A stretch of 64,000 nt of DNA. Origin: an uncultured Acidobacteriaceae bacterium. Lineage in GTDB: Bacteria; Acidobacteriota; Terriglobia; Terriglobales; Acidobacteriaceae. This document shows positions 43,178 to 52,442 of the stretch, one piece after another. Positions within the stretch are counted from its first letter, which is position 1. Every line of letters starts with the position of its first letter. The notes below the pieces were generated by a model. The model did not search any database, was not told the DNA's origin, and saw nothing but the letters and a program-made list of their open reading frames with translations. The stretch lies in the NCBI GenBank assembly GCA_903828675.1, contig CAIKND010000095.1:34250-98249 (forward strand), written 5' to 3'. The position numbers and the translations under genes are program-made.

Positions 43178-43657
43178 ATGGATAGTTCCGCTTCCTCAAT
43201 GCAGTTAACGCGCGCAGCCGATTACGCTATTCGCGTGATGGTTCATCTGGCCACGGTTCCAGAGAATGAGAGAACATTACTGCCTGCCCTGGCCAAGGCC
43301 ACGGGGGCTCCCAGCAGTTTTCTCTCAAAGGTTCTTCAAGCTTTGACACGGGCCGATCTGGTCTCTTCCCGGCGTGGACAATTCGGCGGCTTTCAGATTC
43401 TGTCTCGCGGTCGCAAGGCGTCGATACGCGAAGTGATTGAAGCCATCGATGGGCCCATCTATCTGAACGTGTGCATGATGGACGGCAAGTCCTGCGGCAG
43501 GAAGTCGTGGTGCCCGGCACATCCCATCTGGGGACAGGCCCAGGCGGCCATGCTGCAGGTTCTCAACGCCGCCATCATCGCCGATCTTGCCGCCCCGGCG
43601 TCCAGTGCTGGATGCAGTCAGACTGCGCCAGGCTCGAACCTTTTAGGCGGCCAGTGA
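43178..43657 (+). CDS. Rrf2-family regulator with three-cysteine cluster motif
   Basis: A 159-residue Rrf2-type transcription factor. The winged helix is MQLTRAADYAIRVMVHLA and ALAKATGAPSSFLSKVLQAL; the C-terminal half carries C99, C106 and C112 (CX6CX5C), the spacing that in IscR/NsrR/RirA-type proteins binds an Fe-S cluster and senses NO, O2 or iron. It sits ten bases after ccoI in the same direction and is likely the regulator of the cluster. The downstream stop TGA is followed by the defence locus. Confidence 0.87.
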   Translation: MDSSASSMQLTRAADYAIRVMVHLATVPENERTLLPALAKATGAPSSFLSKVLQALTRADLVSSRRGQFGGFQILSRGRKASIREVIEAIDGPIYLNVCMMDGKSCGRKSWCPAHPIWGQAQAAMLQVLNAAIIADLAAPASSAGCSQTAPGSNLLGGQ

Positions 43658-43771
43658 TTGACTAGGCTTTTTGCCGGCACAACGGATTGTTCTAATCAAT
43701 CTTCAAAAGGACACGCCCAATTAAGGCCGGCTCCGCGTTACGATGGGAGCATACTTTCGAGACTCCCTCCT

Positions 43772-44605
43772 GTGAGCGCAGATTTCAGACGACGATTGCC
43801 GACGGTGTTGTTTGTACTGGCAGTCCTGTTCATATTGACCTGCGGCGCGGCTCTTCTGCATCATCGCGTCCGGCATCGGGGAGCAAGAAGTACTGTATCA
43901 GCGCGTAGCAATCCTGCAATGGCATCAAGCGGATGGAATGACCGCTTTGGCGATGGAACACCGGACTTTCTGCGCCTCGGCGATCCAGCGGACAAGCAGG
44001 CATTTCGCCGCTGGTTTACGCTGATTGCCGACTTCCAGACTGTTCGTCCCAAGGATCAGGTACCTGCCGAAATCACAGACTGCGCCAGCCTGCTGCGTTA
44101 TGCCTACCGCGAGGCGCTCAAGCGCCACGACGATACCTGGTTTCAATCCACTGGCATTGAAGTTTCAGCCCTGCCAGGGGAGATTCGCGCCTGGCACTAC
44201 CCCAACACACCTCTCGGAGCAGGGTTGTTCCGGGTGCGGCCCGGCAGCTTTGAAGCCGCGGACGCATCCAACGGAGCGTTTGCCCAGTTTGCCGACGCCC
44301 GCACGCTGGTGGAGAGAAACGCCTATTTTGTGAGCCGGGACGTTCGCCAGGCCGAGCCGGGGGACCTGCTGTTCTACCGCCAATTCGGACAATCGTCACC
44401 TTGGCACTCTATGATTGTGACCCGTATCGGCGGGCAGGCGGCAGTGGCTTATCACACCGGTCCCAACCATCAAAAGCCCGGCGAGTTACGACGCGTGTCA
44501 TTGGCTGAACTGCTCGACCACCCGCAACCGCAATGGCGGCCTCTGCCCGCCAACCCAAACTTTCTCGGTGTTTTCCGCTGGAATATTTTGCGAGGAATGC
44601 AATGA
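43772..44605 (+). CDS. DUF1175 protein, NlpC/P60-like Cys/His pattern, alpha-2-macroglobulin partner
   Basis: A 277-residue exported protein of the YfaT/DUF1175 family, which in E. coli (yfaT, yfaS) and Pseudomonas is encoded next to bacterial alpha-2-macroglobulin. One span near residues 10-25 (LPTVLFVLAVLFILTCGAALL) anchors it. The soluble part contains ITDCASLLRYAYREA with C104, then EPGDLLFYRQFG and SPWHSMIVTRIGG with H212; this order (DC..L..YAY, PGDLLFY, H) is like NlpC/P60 cysteine peptidases. The start GTG 43772 is chosen by protein layout; no clear Shine-Dalgarno. Its stop overlaps the next ATG by four bases. Confidence 0.83.
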   Translation: MSADFRRRLPTVLFVLAVLFILTCGAALLHHRVRHRGARSTVSARSNPAMASSGWNDRFGDGTPDFLRLGDPADKQAFRRWFTLIADFQTVRPKDQVPAEITDCASLLRYAYREALKRHDDTWFQSTGIEVSALPGEIRAWHYPNTPLGAGLFRVRPGSFEAADASNGAFAQFADARTLVERNAYFVSRDVRQAEPGDLLFYRQFGQSSPWHSMIVTRIGGQAAVAYHTGPNHQKPGELRRVSLAELLDHPQPQWRPLPANPNFLGVFRWNILRGMQ

Positions 44606-47600
44606 AGCTCAGCAAGCCGCTTCTGTTGGCAGGTTTACTGCTTCTTATCTGCGCCGCACTGCCGGCCGCGGCCAAGGACGCACCACGCTCGTTTTCACTT
44701 TCCACCACGCGCACCTTTGCGCCGGGCGAAAGCGTGAAGATCCAGCTCTTCGCCCGAAACGTTCCGGCTCTGGAGTTTCGCGTCTACCAGGTGCGCGATC
44801 CCGAGAAGTTCTTCGCCGGGCTCAAAGACCTGCACAGCTTCGGTGTGCAGAGTTCGTCGCCAGATGAGCAGATTGACCAGAAGACCCTGCTCGAACGGCT
44901 GCATGACTTCAAAGCGCATCTTTGGTGGCGCGTGCGGCGGTTCTTCCGGAGCCAGTTTACCGATGAGGCGCGCGACAGTTTCCGCGAGCAGCAGGGCAAG
45001 CTGGGCAAGCGCAGCCGGGTCGTCGGTGCGGCCGAATTTGCGCGAATTCCGCTGCTGAACGAGAGTCAGCTTGTCGCCCGCTGGAAGCTCGAGACGCCAC
45101 CGGTGCTGGTGAGCGAAACACAGCAATTGCCCATCGACGGCCTGGGCGCGGGCGTCTACCTTATCGAGGCTACTGAGGGAACGTACAAAGCCTATACGGT
45201 CGCCATCGTCACCAGCATTGCCCTTGTGGACCGCTCCGCCAACGGCCAGGCCAACCTGTATGTAGCTGACCGCAAGACAGGCGCTCCGGTAGACAACGCC
45301 GACGTGGTGTTGTGGGCCGGCGGCCACTTGCAGTCCTCGGGCAAGACCGGCAGCGACGGATTTGCCTCGCTCAGGATGACGGCGCAAGGTGCGGAGCCGG
45401 AGAGGGTTTGGCTCATGGCCCAGCACGGCGCCGACACGGCCATCGTCACGCCCTGGAGTTATGGATTTGGAGCGAACAGCCGCACCGATCTTTCGTCTTA
45501 CATTTACACCGACCGGCCCGTGTACAGGCCGGGACATACCGTGCACATCAAGGCCGTGCTTCGGCGAAAGATCGGCGATGCGCTTGACCTGCCCGAAGAC
45601 AGCACGGTGCACATGCGCGTAACCGGCACCGATGGCAAGCAAGTGCTCGACAAGGATGAACCTGTTTCCGCCCATGGGACTGTGGCAGTCGACCTTACTC
45701 TCGAAGCCGATGCTGAGCTTGGGTTTTACAGCATTGCCCTTTTGAAAAACGGCCAGAACGCAGGCGACGGCAGCTTCTATGTGGAGGAATATAGGAAGCC
45801 GGAGTACCAGGTGACCGTGAAGCCCGTTGCTCAGCGTGTGCTGCAGGGCAACCCGATCCAGGCAATCATTGAGGCGCGCTACTTTTTTGGCGAGCCGGTG
45901 GCCAACGCCAAAGTCAAATATGTTGTGCATACCTCGCAGCACTATTGGTGGGGCGAGGATGAGTCTGATGACAGCGGCGCAGATTCGGCGGAGAACTCTG
46001 ATGAATCCGATGTCTCCTATGACGAAACCGAACAGCAGGAGCACGATGGCGTGCTGGATGCCAACGGCCGCCTCACGGTGACGCTGCCAACTTCCATCGA
46101 TGGCAAACACAGCGATCAGGACTACCGCGTTGAGGCGCGCGTAACCGACGCAGCCAACCGCGAAGTCAGCGGGCATTCGACTGTGCTGGCCACCTATGGG
46201 TCATTCCGGGTAAATGTGGAGCCGGCAAGTTACGTGTCAAAGAGCGGAGAGCCGGTTCGGGTCAAGGTCACCGCATTGGACTACGAAAACAAGCCGGTAC
46301 AGACGCCGGTGCACATCACGGTCAATCTGGAAAAGTGGGATTCCACCACGCACCAGCGCTCGGAAACGCCTGTGACCAGCCGCGATGCGACCACCGGAGC
46401 GGACGGAACTGCGCAGGTGGACTTACCCATCGGGACAGGCACTGGCGATTTTCAGGTGACCGCGAGCGCCCAAACTCCTGAGAAACGCACCGTCGAGGGC
46501 CACACCTGGGTCTGGATATGGAACGGCGCGGGCGAGTTTTACAACCAGAATACCCAGGCGCAAATCGTCGCCGACAAGAAGAGCTACCAAGTGGGCGACA
46601 CAGCGCACTTGTTGCTGGTTACGGGTCTTCCTGAGGCATGGGCCGTTGTGACCGCGGAGGGCGACAGCGAGCAGTCGCGCCAGTTGATCCACGCAACCAG
46701 CGCGAGCTTTGCTTTCGACATACCCATCACCAAACTCGCACAACCCAATCTCGTTATCAGCGCCATGATTGTCCACGACAACCAGGTGATTACCGCGCAG
46801 AAGAGCCTCAAAGTCCCGCTGGTGGAGCGGACGCTCACCGTTACCGCCACGCCCAGCAAACCAAAGTATTTGCCCGGCGAAAAGGGAAGCTTCGATGTGA
46901 TGGTGGTCGACTACCAAAACAAGCCGGTTGAAGCGGAACTCAGCTTTGGCGAGGTGGACGAAGCCCTGTATTCCGTCCGGCAAGACACCAGCGGCGATAT
47001 CGTCGCTTCCTTCTATCCCAAGCGCTACGTCTCGCTCGAACCGCAGACTTCCTTCGAGTATTTCTTCTCCGGCGAGGCGGGATTGAAAAGCCCGTTGCTG
47101 GCGCAATTGGCGAATGGGGTTTTCCATCCGCGCCTGGCGCAGGTGAAGCCCGGTTCGGACCTGGTTGTGCCCAAGGTGCGCAAGGCCTTTCCCGACACCG
47201 CGTATTGGAATCCCAACGTCCATACCGGTCCCGACGGTCACGCGCGCGTCGAGTTCAACTTTCCTGACGCTCTGACTACGTGGCGTACAACCATCCGCGC
47301 CATCACCGACAACAGCAAGGCCGGCGGCGCGGTGACGCGTGTTCTGGTCCGCAAGAATCTGATAGTGCGGCTGGCCGCGCCGCGCTTCTTCCGCCAGGGC
47401 GATGAAGCCACTCTGCGCGTGATTGCCCACAACTATCTCGAGACGGCCAAAGAAGTGACCTTTGCCTTGGATGTGCAGGGGTTGGAGGTCGTCGGCGGCC
47501 AAACGCAAAAGGTAAACATCCCCGCCAAGGGTGAGAGCTACGTGGATTGGAGGGTGAAGGCGCACGCCACCGGCAATACCGTACTCACGGCCAAGGCGCT

Positions 47601-49272
47601 CACCAATGAGGAATCCGACGCGCTGGAGATGACGCTGCCCGTGCTGCCGTTTGGCGTCAAGCAGCGGGTAGCCGGCTCAGGCGTGGTTTTTTCAGGAACG
47701 GGACAGAATCAGTGGTCCTACAGTTATCCGGGCAACTCCGACGCTGGAACCAGGGGCTTGACGGTCACAGTGGCGCCGAGTGTGGCGGGTACGGTCTTCG
47801 AAGCGCTCGATTACCTCACCAGCTATCCGTGGGGATGTACCGAGCAGACCATGTCCAGTTTCCTGCCCGATTTGATTGTGGCGCAGGCGCTGGATAAGCT
47901 CCATCTCAAGTCGCCCATCGATCGCGTCTCGCTCAACAACATGGTCAATGCAGGCATCGACCGGCTCAATAGCTTCCAGCATCAAGACGGCGGCTGGGGC
48001 TGGTGGCCTGACGATCCGAGCCGCGTCTTTATGACCGCGTACGTGGTCAGCGGCCTCGGCCAGGCCAAAGACGCCGGCTACAACATCAGGACCTACAACT
48101 TCAATCAGGCTCGCGGGTGGCTCGTCGCCGCACTCGCCGCGCACCCTGACATGGTTCCCGAACTTCGCGCCTATGTAGTTTATTCGCTGGCAACAACCGG
48201 CGGCGTACCCAAAGATGCGTTCAACAAAGTGTGGGACAGCCGCGGCAAACTGAGCGACGAAGGCCTTGCCCTCGCTGGCCTGGCGCTCGATGCCGCGGGT
48301 GACAGCCGCGCCAAAGACGCAGCCGTCCTGCTTGAGAAGAAGGCCAAAGTCACAGATTCCGAAGCGTATTGGTCAGGCGCTTATGATGGCCTGCTCGACT
48401 ACTGGGATGACACCTCTGCTGAAACCACGGCCTTCGCACTTAAACTGCTGGTGCGGCAGGATCGGTCAAGCGGCTTGCTGCCCAAAGCTGCGGTGTGGCT
48501 CGGAGAGCACCGGAGCGGAGATTACTGGGAGTCGACCAAGCAAACCGCCATGGTCATCCAGGGACTCACCGACTACCTGTCCCTAAGCGGCGAACTTGCC
48601 AACACCTCTGACGTCGAAGTACTGGTCAACGGCGTCACCGTGGGCAAGCAGCACTTCGGCGCGGGGGATGGATTCGCCCAGCCGTGGCGCATCAAGGTTC
48701 CCGCCGCGCAGGTGGGTGCCGGCGGCCAGGTGACCATCCGCAAGAGCGGCAACGGCATCACATACTGGTCTGCTGAGAGCTCCTGGTATTCCGCCGATCA
48801 GCGGCAATTCCAGCAGGGCAAACTCGCGCTCAACATCACCCGCGACTACTATCTGCTCCAGAAGAAGCAGCCCAAACCCACTGACCCGATTACCTACGAC
48901 TTGGCCCCATTGAAAGGCCCTGTGCATGTGGGCGATATTGTGGCCGTGAGACTCGCGCTGAACGGATCCGGATGGAACTACCTGCTCGCCGAAGATCCCA
49001 TTCCGGCAGGGGCGGAATTCCTGCCGGACACCGGCCTTTACACTCTGAACAGCAAGCCCTCGTGGTGGGCTGATTTGTACACGCGCAAGGAGTTCCACGA
49101 CGACCGCGCCGCATTCTTCAACACCGAATTCAACAGCCGCCGCGAGTATGTCTACCTGCTCAAGGTGGTAAACCCGGGAAGGTTCGCTATCAGCCCGGCG
49201 CAGGCTGGGCCCATGTATCAGCCCAACGTGGAAACAACCACCTATCCCGCAACGCTTGAGGTGCAGCCGTGA
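44602..49272 (+). CDS. Bacterial alpha-2-macroglobulin with thioester motif
   Basis: A 1556-residue protease-trapping protein. Signal peptide residues 1-25 (LLLAGLLLLICAALPAAA). Macroglobulin domains fill the first thousand residues (YIYTDRPVYRPGHTVHIKAV is the MG2 opening), with VRKAFPDTAYWNPNV, then the thioester GCTEQT (C1079, Q1082) in the TED domain: cleavage of the bait region exposes it and couples covalently to the attacking protease. A C-terminal MG10-like domain follows. Residues of about 451-482 form an acidic Asp/Glu/Ser-rich insertion. It is not a lipoprotein by sequence (no lipobox Cys). It is coupled to DUF1175 upstream and overlaps the downstream membrane gene by four bases (GTGA). 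Confidence 0.93.
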   Translation: MKLSKPLLLAGLLLLICAALPAAAKDAPRSFSLSTTRTFAPGESVKIQLFARNVPALEFRVYQVRDPEKFFAGLKDLHSFGVQSSSPDEQIDQKTLLERLHDFKAHLWWRVRRFFRSQFTDEARDSFREQQGKLGKRSRVVGAAEFARIPLLNESQLVARWKLETPPVLVSETQQLPIDGLGAGVYLIEATEGTYKAYTVAIVTSIALVDRSANGQANLYVADRKTGAPVDNADVVLWAGGHLQSSGKTGSDGFASLRMTAQGAEPERVWLMAQHGADTAIVTPWSYGFGANSRTDLSSYIYTDRPVYRPGHTVHIKAVLRRKIGDALDLPEDSTVHMRVTGTDGKQVLDKDEPVSAHGTVAVDLTLEADAELGFYSIALLKNGQNAGDGSFYVEEYRKPEYQVTVKPVAQRVLQGNPIQAIIEARYFFGEPVANAKVKYVVHTSQHYWWGEDESDDSGADSAENSDESDVSYDETEQQEHDGVLDANGRLTVTLPTSIDGKHSDQDYRVEARVTDAANREVSGHSTVLATYGSFRVNVEPASYVSKSGEPVRVKVTALDYENKPVQTPVHITVNLEKWDSTTHQRSETPVTSRDATTGADGTAQVDLPIGTGTGDFQVTASAQTPEKRTVEGHTWVWIWNGAGEFYNQNTQAQIVADKKSYQVGDTAHLLLVTGLPEAWAVVTAEGDSEQSRQLIHATSASFAFDIPITKLAQPNLVISAMIVHDNQVITAQKSLKVPLVERTLTVTATPSKPKYLPGEKGSFDVMVVDYQNKPVEAELSFGEVDEALYSVRQDTSGDIVASFYPKRYVSLEPQTSFEYFFSGEAGLKSPLLAQLANGVFHPRLAQVKPGSDLVVPKVRKAFPDTAYWNPNVHTGPDGHARVEFNFPDALTTWRTTIRAITDNSKAGGAVTRVLVRKNLIVRLAAPRFFRQGDEATLRVIAHNYLETAKEVTFALDVQGLEVVGGQTQKVNIPAKGESYVDWRVKAHATGNTVLTAKALTNEESDALEMTLPVLPFGVKQRVAGSGVVFSGTGQNQWSYSYPGNSDAGTRGLTVTVAPSVAGTVFEALDYLTSYPWGCTEQTMSSFLPDLIVAQALDKLHLKSPIDRVSLNNMVNAGIDRLNSFQHQDGGWGWWPDDPSRVFMTAYVVSGLGQAKDAGYNIRTYNFNQARGWLVAALAAHPDMVPELRAYVVYSLATTGGVPKDAFNKVWDSRGKLSDEGLALAGLALDAAGDSRAKDAAVLLEKKAKVTDSEAYWSGAYDGLLDYWDDTSAETTAFALKLLVRQDRSSGLLPKAAVWLGEHRSGDYWESTKQTAMVIQGLTDYLSLSGELANTSDVEVLVNGVTVGKQHFGAGDGFAQPWRIKVPAAQVGAGGQVTIRKSGNGITYWSAESSWYSADQRQFQQGKLALNITRDYYLLQKKQPKPTDPITYDLAPLKGPVHVGDIVAVRLALNGSGWNYLLAEDPIPAGAEFLPDTGLYTLNSKPSWWADLYTRKEFHDDRAAFFNTEFNSRREYVYLLKVVNPGRFAISPAQAGPMYQPNVETTTYPATLEVQP

Positions 49273-50750
49273 GTCTATTCAGAGAGTTATTCCATCGTCT
49301 ACGCCTTCGCTGGACATGGGTCGTTGCGCAGCTTGTGGGTACCCCGCTGCTGATTCTGGTGGGCCTCGCCTGGACGCGCCTGCCCGACAAGCACGTCTGG
49401 CAGGTAGCGCTCTCGCTGCTGGTGCCGTTGCTGTTGGGAATCTCAGTTTTCGAGTTGCAGGCCGGCACGGTGCGCAGCTTCGCGGACGACGATGGCAAGC
49501 GCGTCAAATTGGTGTTGGGCGCAATCTCGCTGCTGGTTTGGGTCGCTATCGGCGCGGCCTGCTGGGCCGTTCTCGACTGGTGCGACGACCAGATTCCGCA
49601 GTGGGCGGGCTACCTGAATTCCCAGGCCCCGGCAAGCTTACGCGCAAAGCTGTTTACATTTGAGCACATCTCACTTTGGCTAGGCATTGTGGAGTGGCTT
49701 CTGCGCTGGGTCGCAGTGCCCGGCAAATTGATTGTCTACGCGTCTGCCTCCGCCCAGTGGGGCTGGCGGCTGCCCTGGCGAAGGATGATACGGTTCCTGT
49801 GGAACTGGCACTGGTGGGCGGGTGTATTGCTCGCGGCGTTGGTAGCAGTCGCCTTGCCAGGCTGCTTCTTTGCCGGCGAGCCCAGCGGCACAGTGCACGC
49901 GCAGCTATGGCACGTGGCGCTGAAGGTGAGTGCCACTTATCTACTAGCGGTGGGCAGTTGGGTCCTGCTGCTCGGCTGGTTTGCAGTGATTTTCGGCGGC
50001 CAGCAACTGGAGCCCGAGGAAAACGGGCTCGATCAGGAGTTGTTCAAGCGCCTTCTGGACAGCCGCAGATGGATTGGGGCAATGCTTGGCTGGACCCTCC
50101 TGTTCACGCTGGTAAGTCAAATACTGACGTATCTTCTGCCCATTGATTCCACGCTCCAGGCGGTCTTCTCCTTTGCGGTGGGCTCGATATTTTCGATAGC
50201 GGCGCTGGTTTTACCGGCAGGGCTTCTGCGTTCTCTGCTTAGCACCGGTGGAAGGCGTGTCGGGCTGGTATGGGGTACACTTTCGATGCTGATTTGGATC
50301 GTACTGGCAGTTGCTGCTCTTGCATCGATCGAACTGCTGCCCCACCCAATATTAAAGTGGACACTGAGCTGGCTAGTTCTGCCGCCGTTAGTCATTCCGT
50401 GGGCAGCGTCTTCTGCGCCGTGGGGTCTTCGTCTACCGTGGCGGGGGATTCTGAAAGTGTTGCACAACTGGCGATGGTGGGCCGGCGTGCTCGTTGCGGA
50501 GATCGGTTGGGCGTTGGCAGGACTGCTCGTTATTGGAACATTCACCACGCAGACCTGGCTCGTGGAACTAAAACTGGGCATAGCTAGCCTGTTGAGGATG
50601 AGCATCTGGATTCTGCTGCTCGGCTGGCTGGCTGTACTTTTTGGCGGCCAGCAACCGCCCGCCGAAGAAGTGCAGATTCCCGTGCTCGTCGGCCCGCCCG
50701 ACGATGACAAAGAGTCTTCCGTCAAGTTGCCGTCACAGGAGGATCGCTAA
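49269..50750 (+). CDS. Internally duplicated multi-span membrane protein of the A2M operon, unknown family
   Basis: A 493-residue protein with about ten hydrophobic spans. Two halves repeat each other: residues 164-246 (WGWRLPWRRMIRFLWNW, then LLLGWFAVIFGGQQ) and 385-462 (WGLRLPWRGILKVLHNW, then LLLGWLAVLFGGQQ). Each WxxRLPWR motif sits at a membrane entry. I do not recognise the family. The start GTG 49269 overlaps the stop of alpha-2-macroglobulin, so it is co-translated; its 3' end overlaps the convergent SpoIID gene by 18 bases. Confidence 0.8.
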   Translation: MSLFRELFHRLRLRWTWVVAQLVGTPLLILVGLAWTRLPDKHVWQVALSLLVPLLLGISVFELQAGTVRSFADDDGKRVKLVLGAISLLVWVAIGAACWAVLDWCDDQIPQWAGYLNSQAPASLRAKLFTFEHISLWLGIVEWLLRWVAVPGKLIVYASASAQWGWRLPWRRMIRFLWNWHWWAGVLLAALVAVALPGCFFAGEPSGTVHAQLWHVALKVSATYLLAVGSWVLLLGWFAVIFGGQQLEPEENGLDQELFKRLLDSRRWIGAMLGWTLLFTLVSQILTYLLPIDSTLQAVFSFAVGSIFSIAALVLPAGLLRSLLSTGGRRVGLVWGTLSMLIWIVLAVAALASIELLPHPILKWTLSWLVLPPLVIPWAASSAPWGLRLPWRGILKVLHNWRWWAGVLVAEIGWALAGLLVIGTFTTQTWLVELKLGIASLLRMSIWILLLGWLAVLFGGQQPPAEEVQIPVLVGPPDDDKESSVKLPSQEDR

Positions 50751-52442
50751 CGCCCTCTCGGGAACGCCACTTCGCAGCCACTCCAGCACCTGCGCCCGCC
50801 CGTAGCGGTCAAGCAGTTGCGCCGCGTACCAGCCGGCAGCTTCGTGCGCCGCTGTCGACTCTGCCTCGCTTTCCGCATGAGCCAGCTTCTGGCCGGCCTG
50901 CTCGGGAGTCAGCACCGGCTTCCGCAATCGGTGCGCATCGCCCGACCACGCCTCCACAAGCCCCTCGCGCAGCCAAAGCGGCGCGTTCGCAGTTGCCTGT
51001 TCTTCCACCAACGCGTGCAAAAATTCGTGCCGCATGACACCTGCAAGAAGCTTGCGCACAGCCAGAATGCGCAGCGGCTGTGCGGCAATCAATTCCCCCT
51101 CTGTGAAGGCCGCCACCCATCCCGGCGCAAGTGTTGCATCGCGAAAGGCCGGCGTAGAGCGAAACGCCCGCACCGTAAGCGCAGCGTGCGGACTCAGCCC
51201 GCTGCGATTCCTCGCTTCGGCCAGCGCTTCCGCCAGACGTGGCAAGTAAACAGAGTCCGCAGCCTCGCTTGTCTCCAGCGTGAAGCCCCGTCCGCTCAAC
51301 CACTGCCAGGCCGCGCCGGTCGTCTCCTCCGCCTCGGTCGCACCTGGAAAATATTGCGCGAGAATCTCGCGGTACCCGAGGCCAGCGCGCGCCATCTCCG
51401 CAGCTCCTACTTGGCAAAGACCAACGCCGTGCCCCGACCCGCGCCCATGAAACAGAAACTCATCGCCCTGCGGCGAAACCTCAAACCAGTTGCTGCGAAT
51501 CCGGTTCCATCCCAGGCTGCGCCCCACTGCCAATCGAAAATTCTCCGCCGAAATCTCCGCAGAGCCAACGCGCAATGTCACGGCACGGCCTGACTCGCCA
51601 CGGCGCACAACATTCAGGCTTTTCCATTCCGGCGCGGCCAGCCCTGCCGCAGCCAGCGCCAGAGTCAACTCTCTGTGGGTCAGTGTTGCCGACCACTCGC
51701 TCGATCCCGCACGCTGGCAGTAATTATCGGCGCGCGAAAGCAAAGGCCCATTTCCGACGCGCCCCGGCCAAACCTCTGAAGCAGCCGCCGTGCGGCCTCC
51801 ACAGTTTTGGTGAAAGTAAGCCCCGGTACGGCTGCCGTGGAACCATAAGCTCTCCCCAGCAGTTGCCAGCGTGGCTGCATAAGCTTCGGGCATCGTGCGC
51901 CATCGTACCCACTGGCAATGCGTCGAGTCGCACACGTCGAAGGCGGTGTGCCCATGCGAGGGACCGAGTGCAAAACTGCGCGCCACAACCGCCAGAGCCT
52001 TGCGCGATTCCGGCCCATCCGCCGCACCGCTTTCGGCAGCCACGGCAAGCTCAACATACCGCTCCACCGGCATCGTCGCGCTCAGCACTAGCGCACCCGC
52101 CACAGCCGTAATCCTCAGCGGATACCTCAGAGTCAACTGCTCTCGATGCGCATCCAGGCGATAACGACCGGCAAGTAGTATTTCCGTCGCCGCGCGTGCG
52201 TGGCCGCTCCTGTCTATCCACGCGATCCCGGCATCTTTTACCCGCACCGCAAGCTCCGCCAGTGGCTGCGCCTTACATGTCGTGCAAGGCCGAAGTGTTG
52301 CTCCAGCAAGCGGCGTAACGGCCACTTGCTTGTCGTGCCACAGCGTCCACACGCCCACGCGAATCACGTTGCGAGGAGCTGTTTGCGCAGTCGAATGCGC
52401 GCAGGCCGCAGCCAGGCAAACAGCCAGAAGGGCGTACCTCAC
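50733..52442 (-). CDS. SpoIID/LytB-domain protein fused to a gluzincin-type peptidase domain
   Basis: A 569-residue exported protein. Signal peptide to about residue 19, a SpoIID-like domain in the middle (MPVERYVELAVAAESGAADGPESRKALAVVARSFAL and FHGRGSGHGVGLCQVGA), and a C-terminal M48/MA-like zinc metalloprotease region with HEFLH (H472, E473, H476) and LREGLVE (E493). SpoIID cleaves denuded peptidoglycan glycan strands. The GTG start overlaps the upstream PBP stop (GTGA), so the two genes are coupled. It faces the A2M operon from the opposite strand. Confidence 0.82.
   Translation of the reverse strand: MRYALLAVCLAAACAHSTAQTAPRNVIRVGVWTLWHDKQVAVTPLAGATLRPCTTCKAQPLAELAVRVKDAGIAWIDRSGHARAATEILLAGRYRLDAHREQLTLRYPLRITAVAGALVLSATMPVERYVELAVAAESGAADGPESRKALAVVARSFALGPSHGHTAFDVCDSTHCQWVRWRTMPEAYAATLATAGESLWFHGSRTGAYFHQNCGGRTAAASEVWPGRVGNGPLLSRADNYCQRAGSSEWSATLTHRELTLALAAAGLAAPEWKSLNVVRRGESGRAVTLRVGSAEISAENFRLAVGRSLGWNRIRSNWFEVSPQGDEFLFHGRGSGHGVGLCQVGAAEMARAGLGYREILAQYFPGATEAEETTGAAWQWLSGRGFTLETSEAADSVYLPRLAEALAEARNRSGLSPHAALTVRAFRSTPAFRDATLAPGWVAAFTEGELIAAQPLRILAVRKLLAGVMRHEFLHALVEEQATANAPLWLREGLVEAWSGDAHRLRKPVLTPEQAGQKLAHAESEAESTAAHEAAGWYAAQLLDRYGRAQVLEWLRSGVPERALAILL

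Noticed and set aside
43654..43771. Longer DUF1175 starts overlapping the Rrf2 stop
   Set aside because: The extra N-terminus is not like a signal peptide, while GTG 43772 places the membrane span near residue 10.
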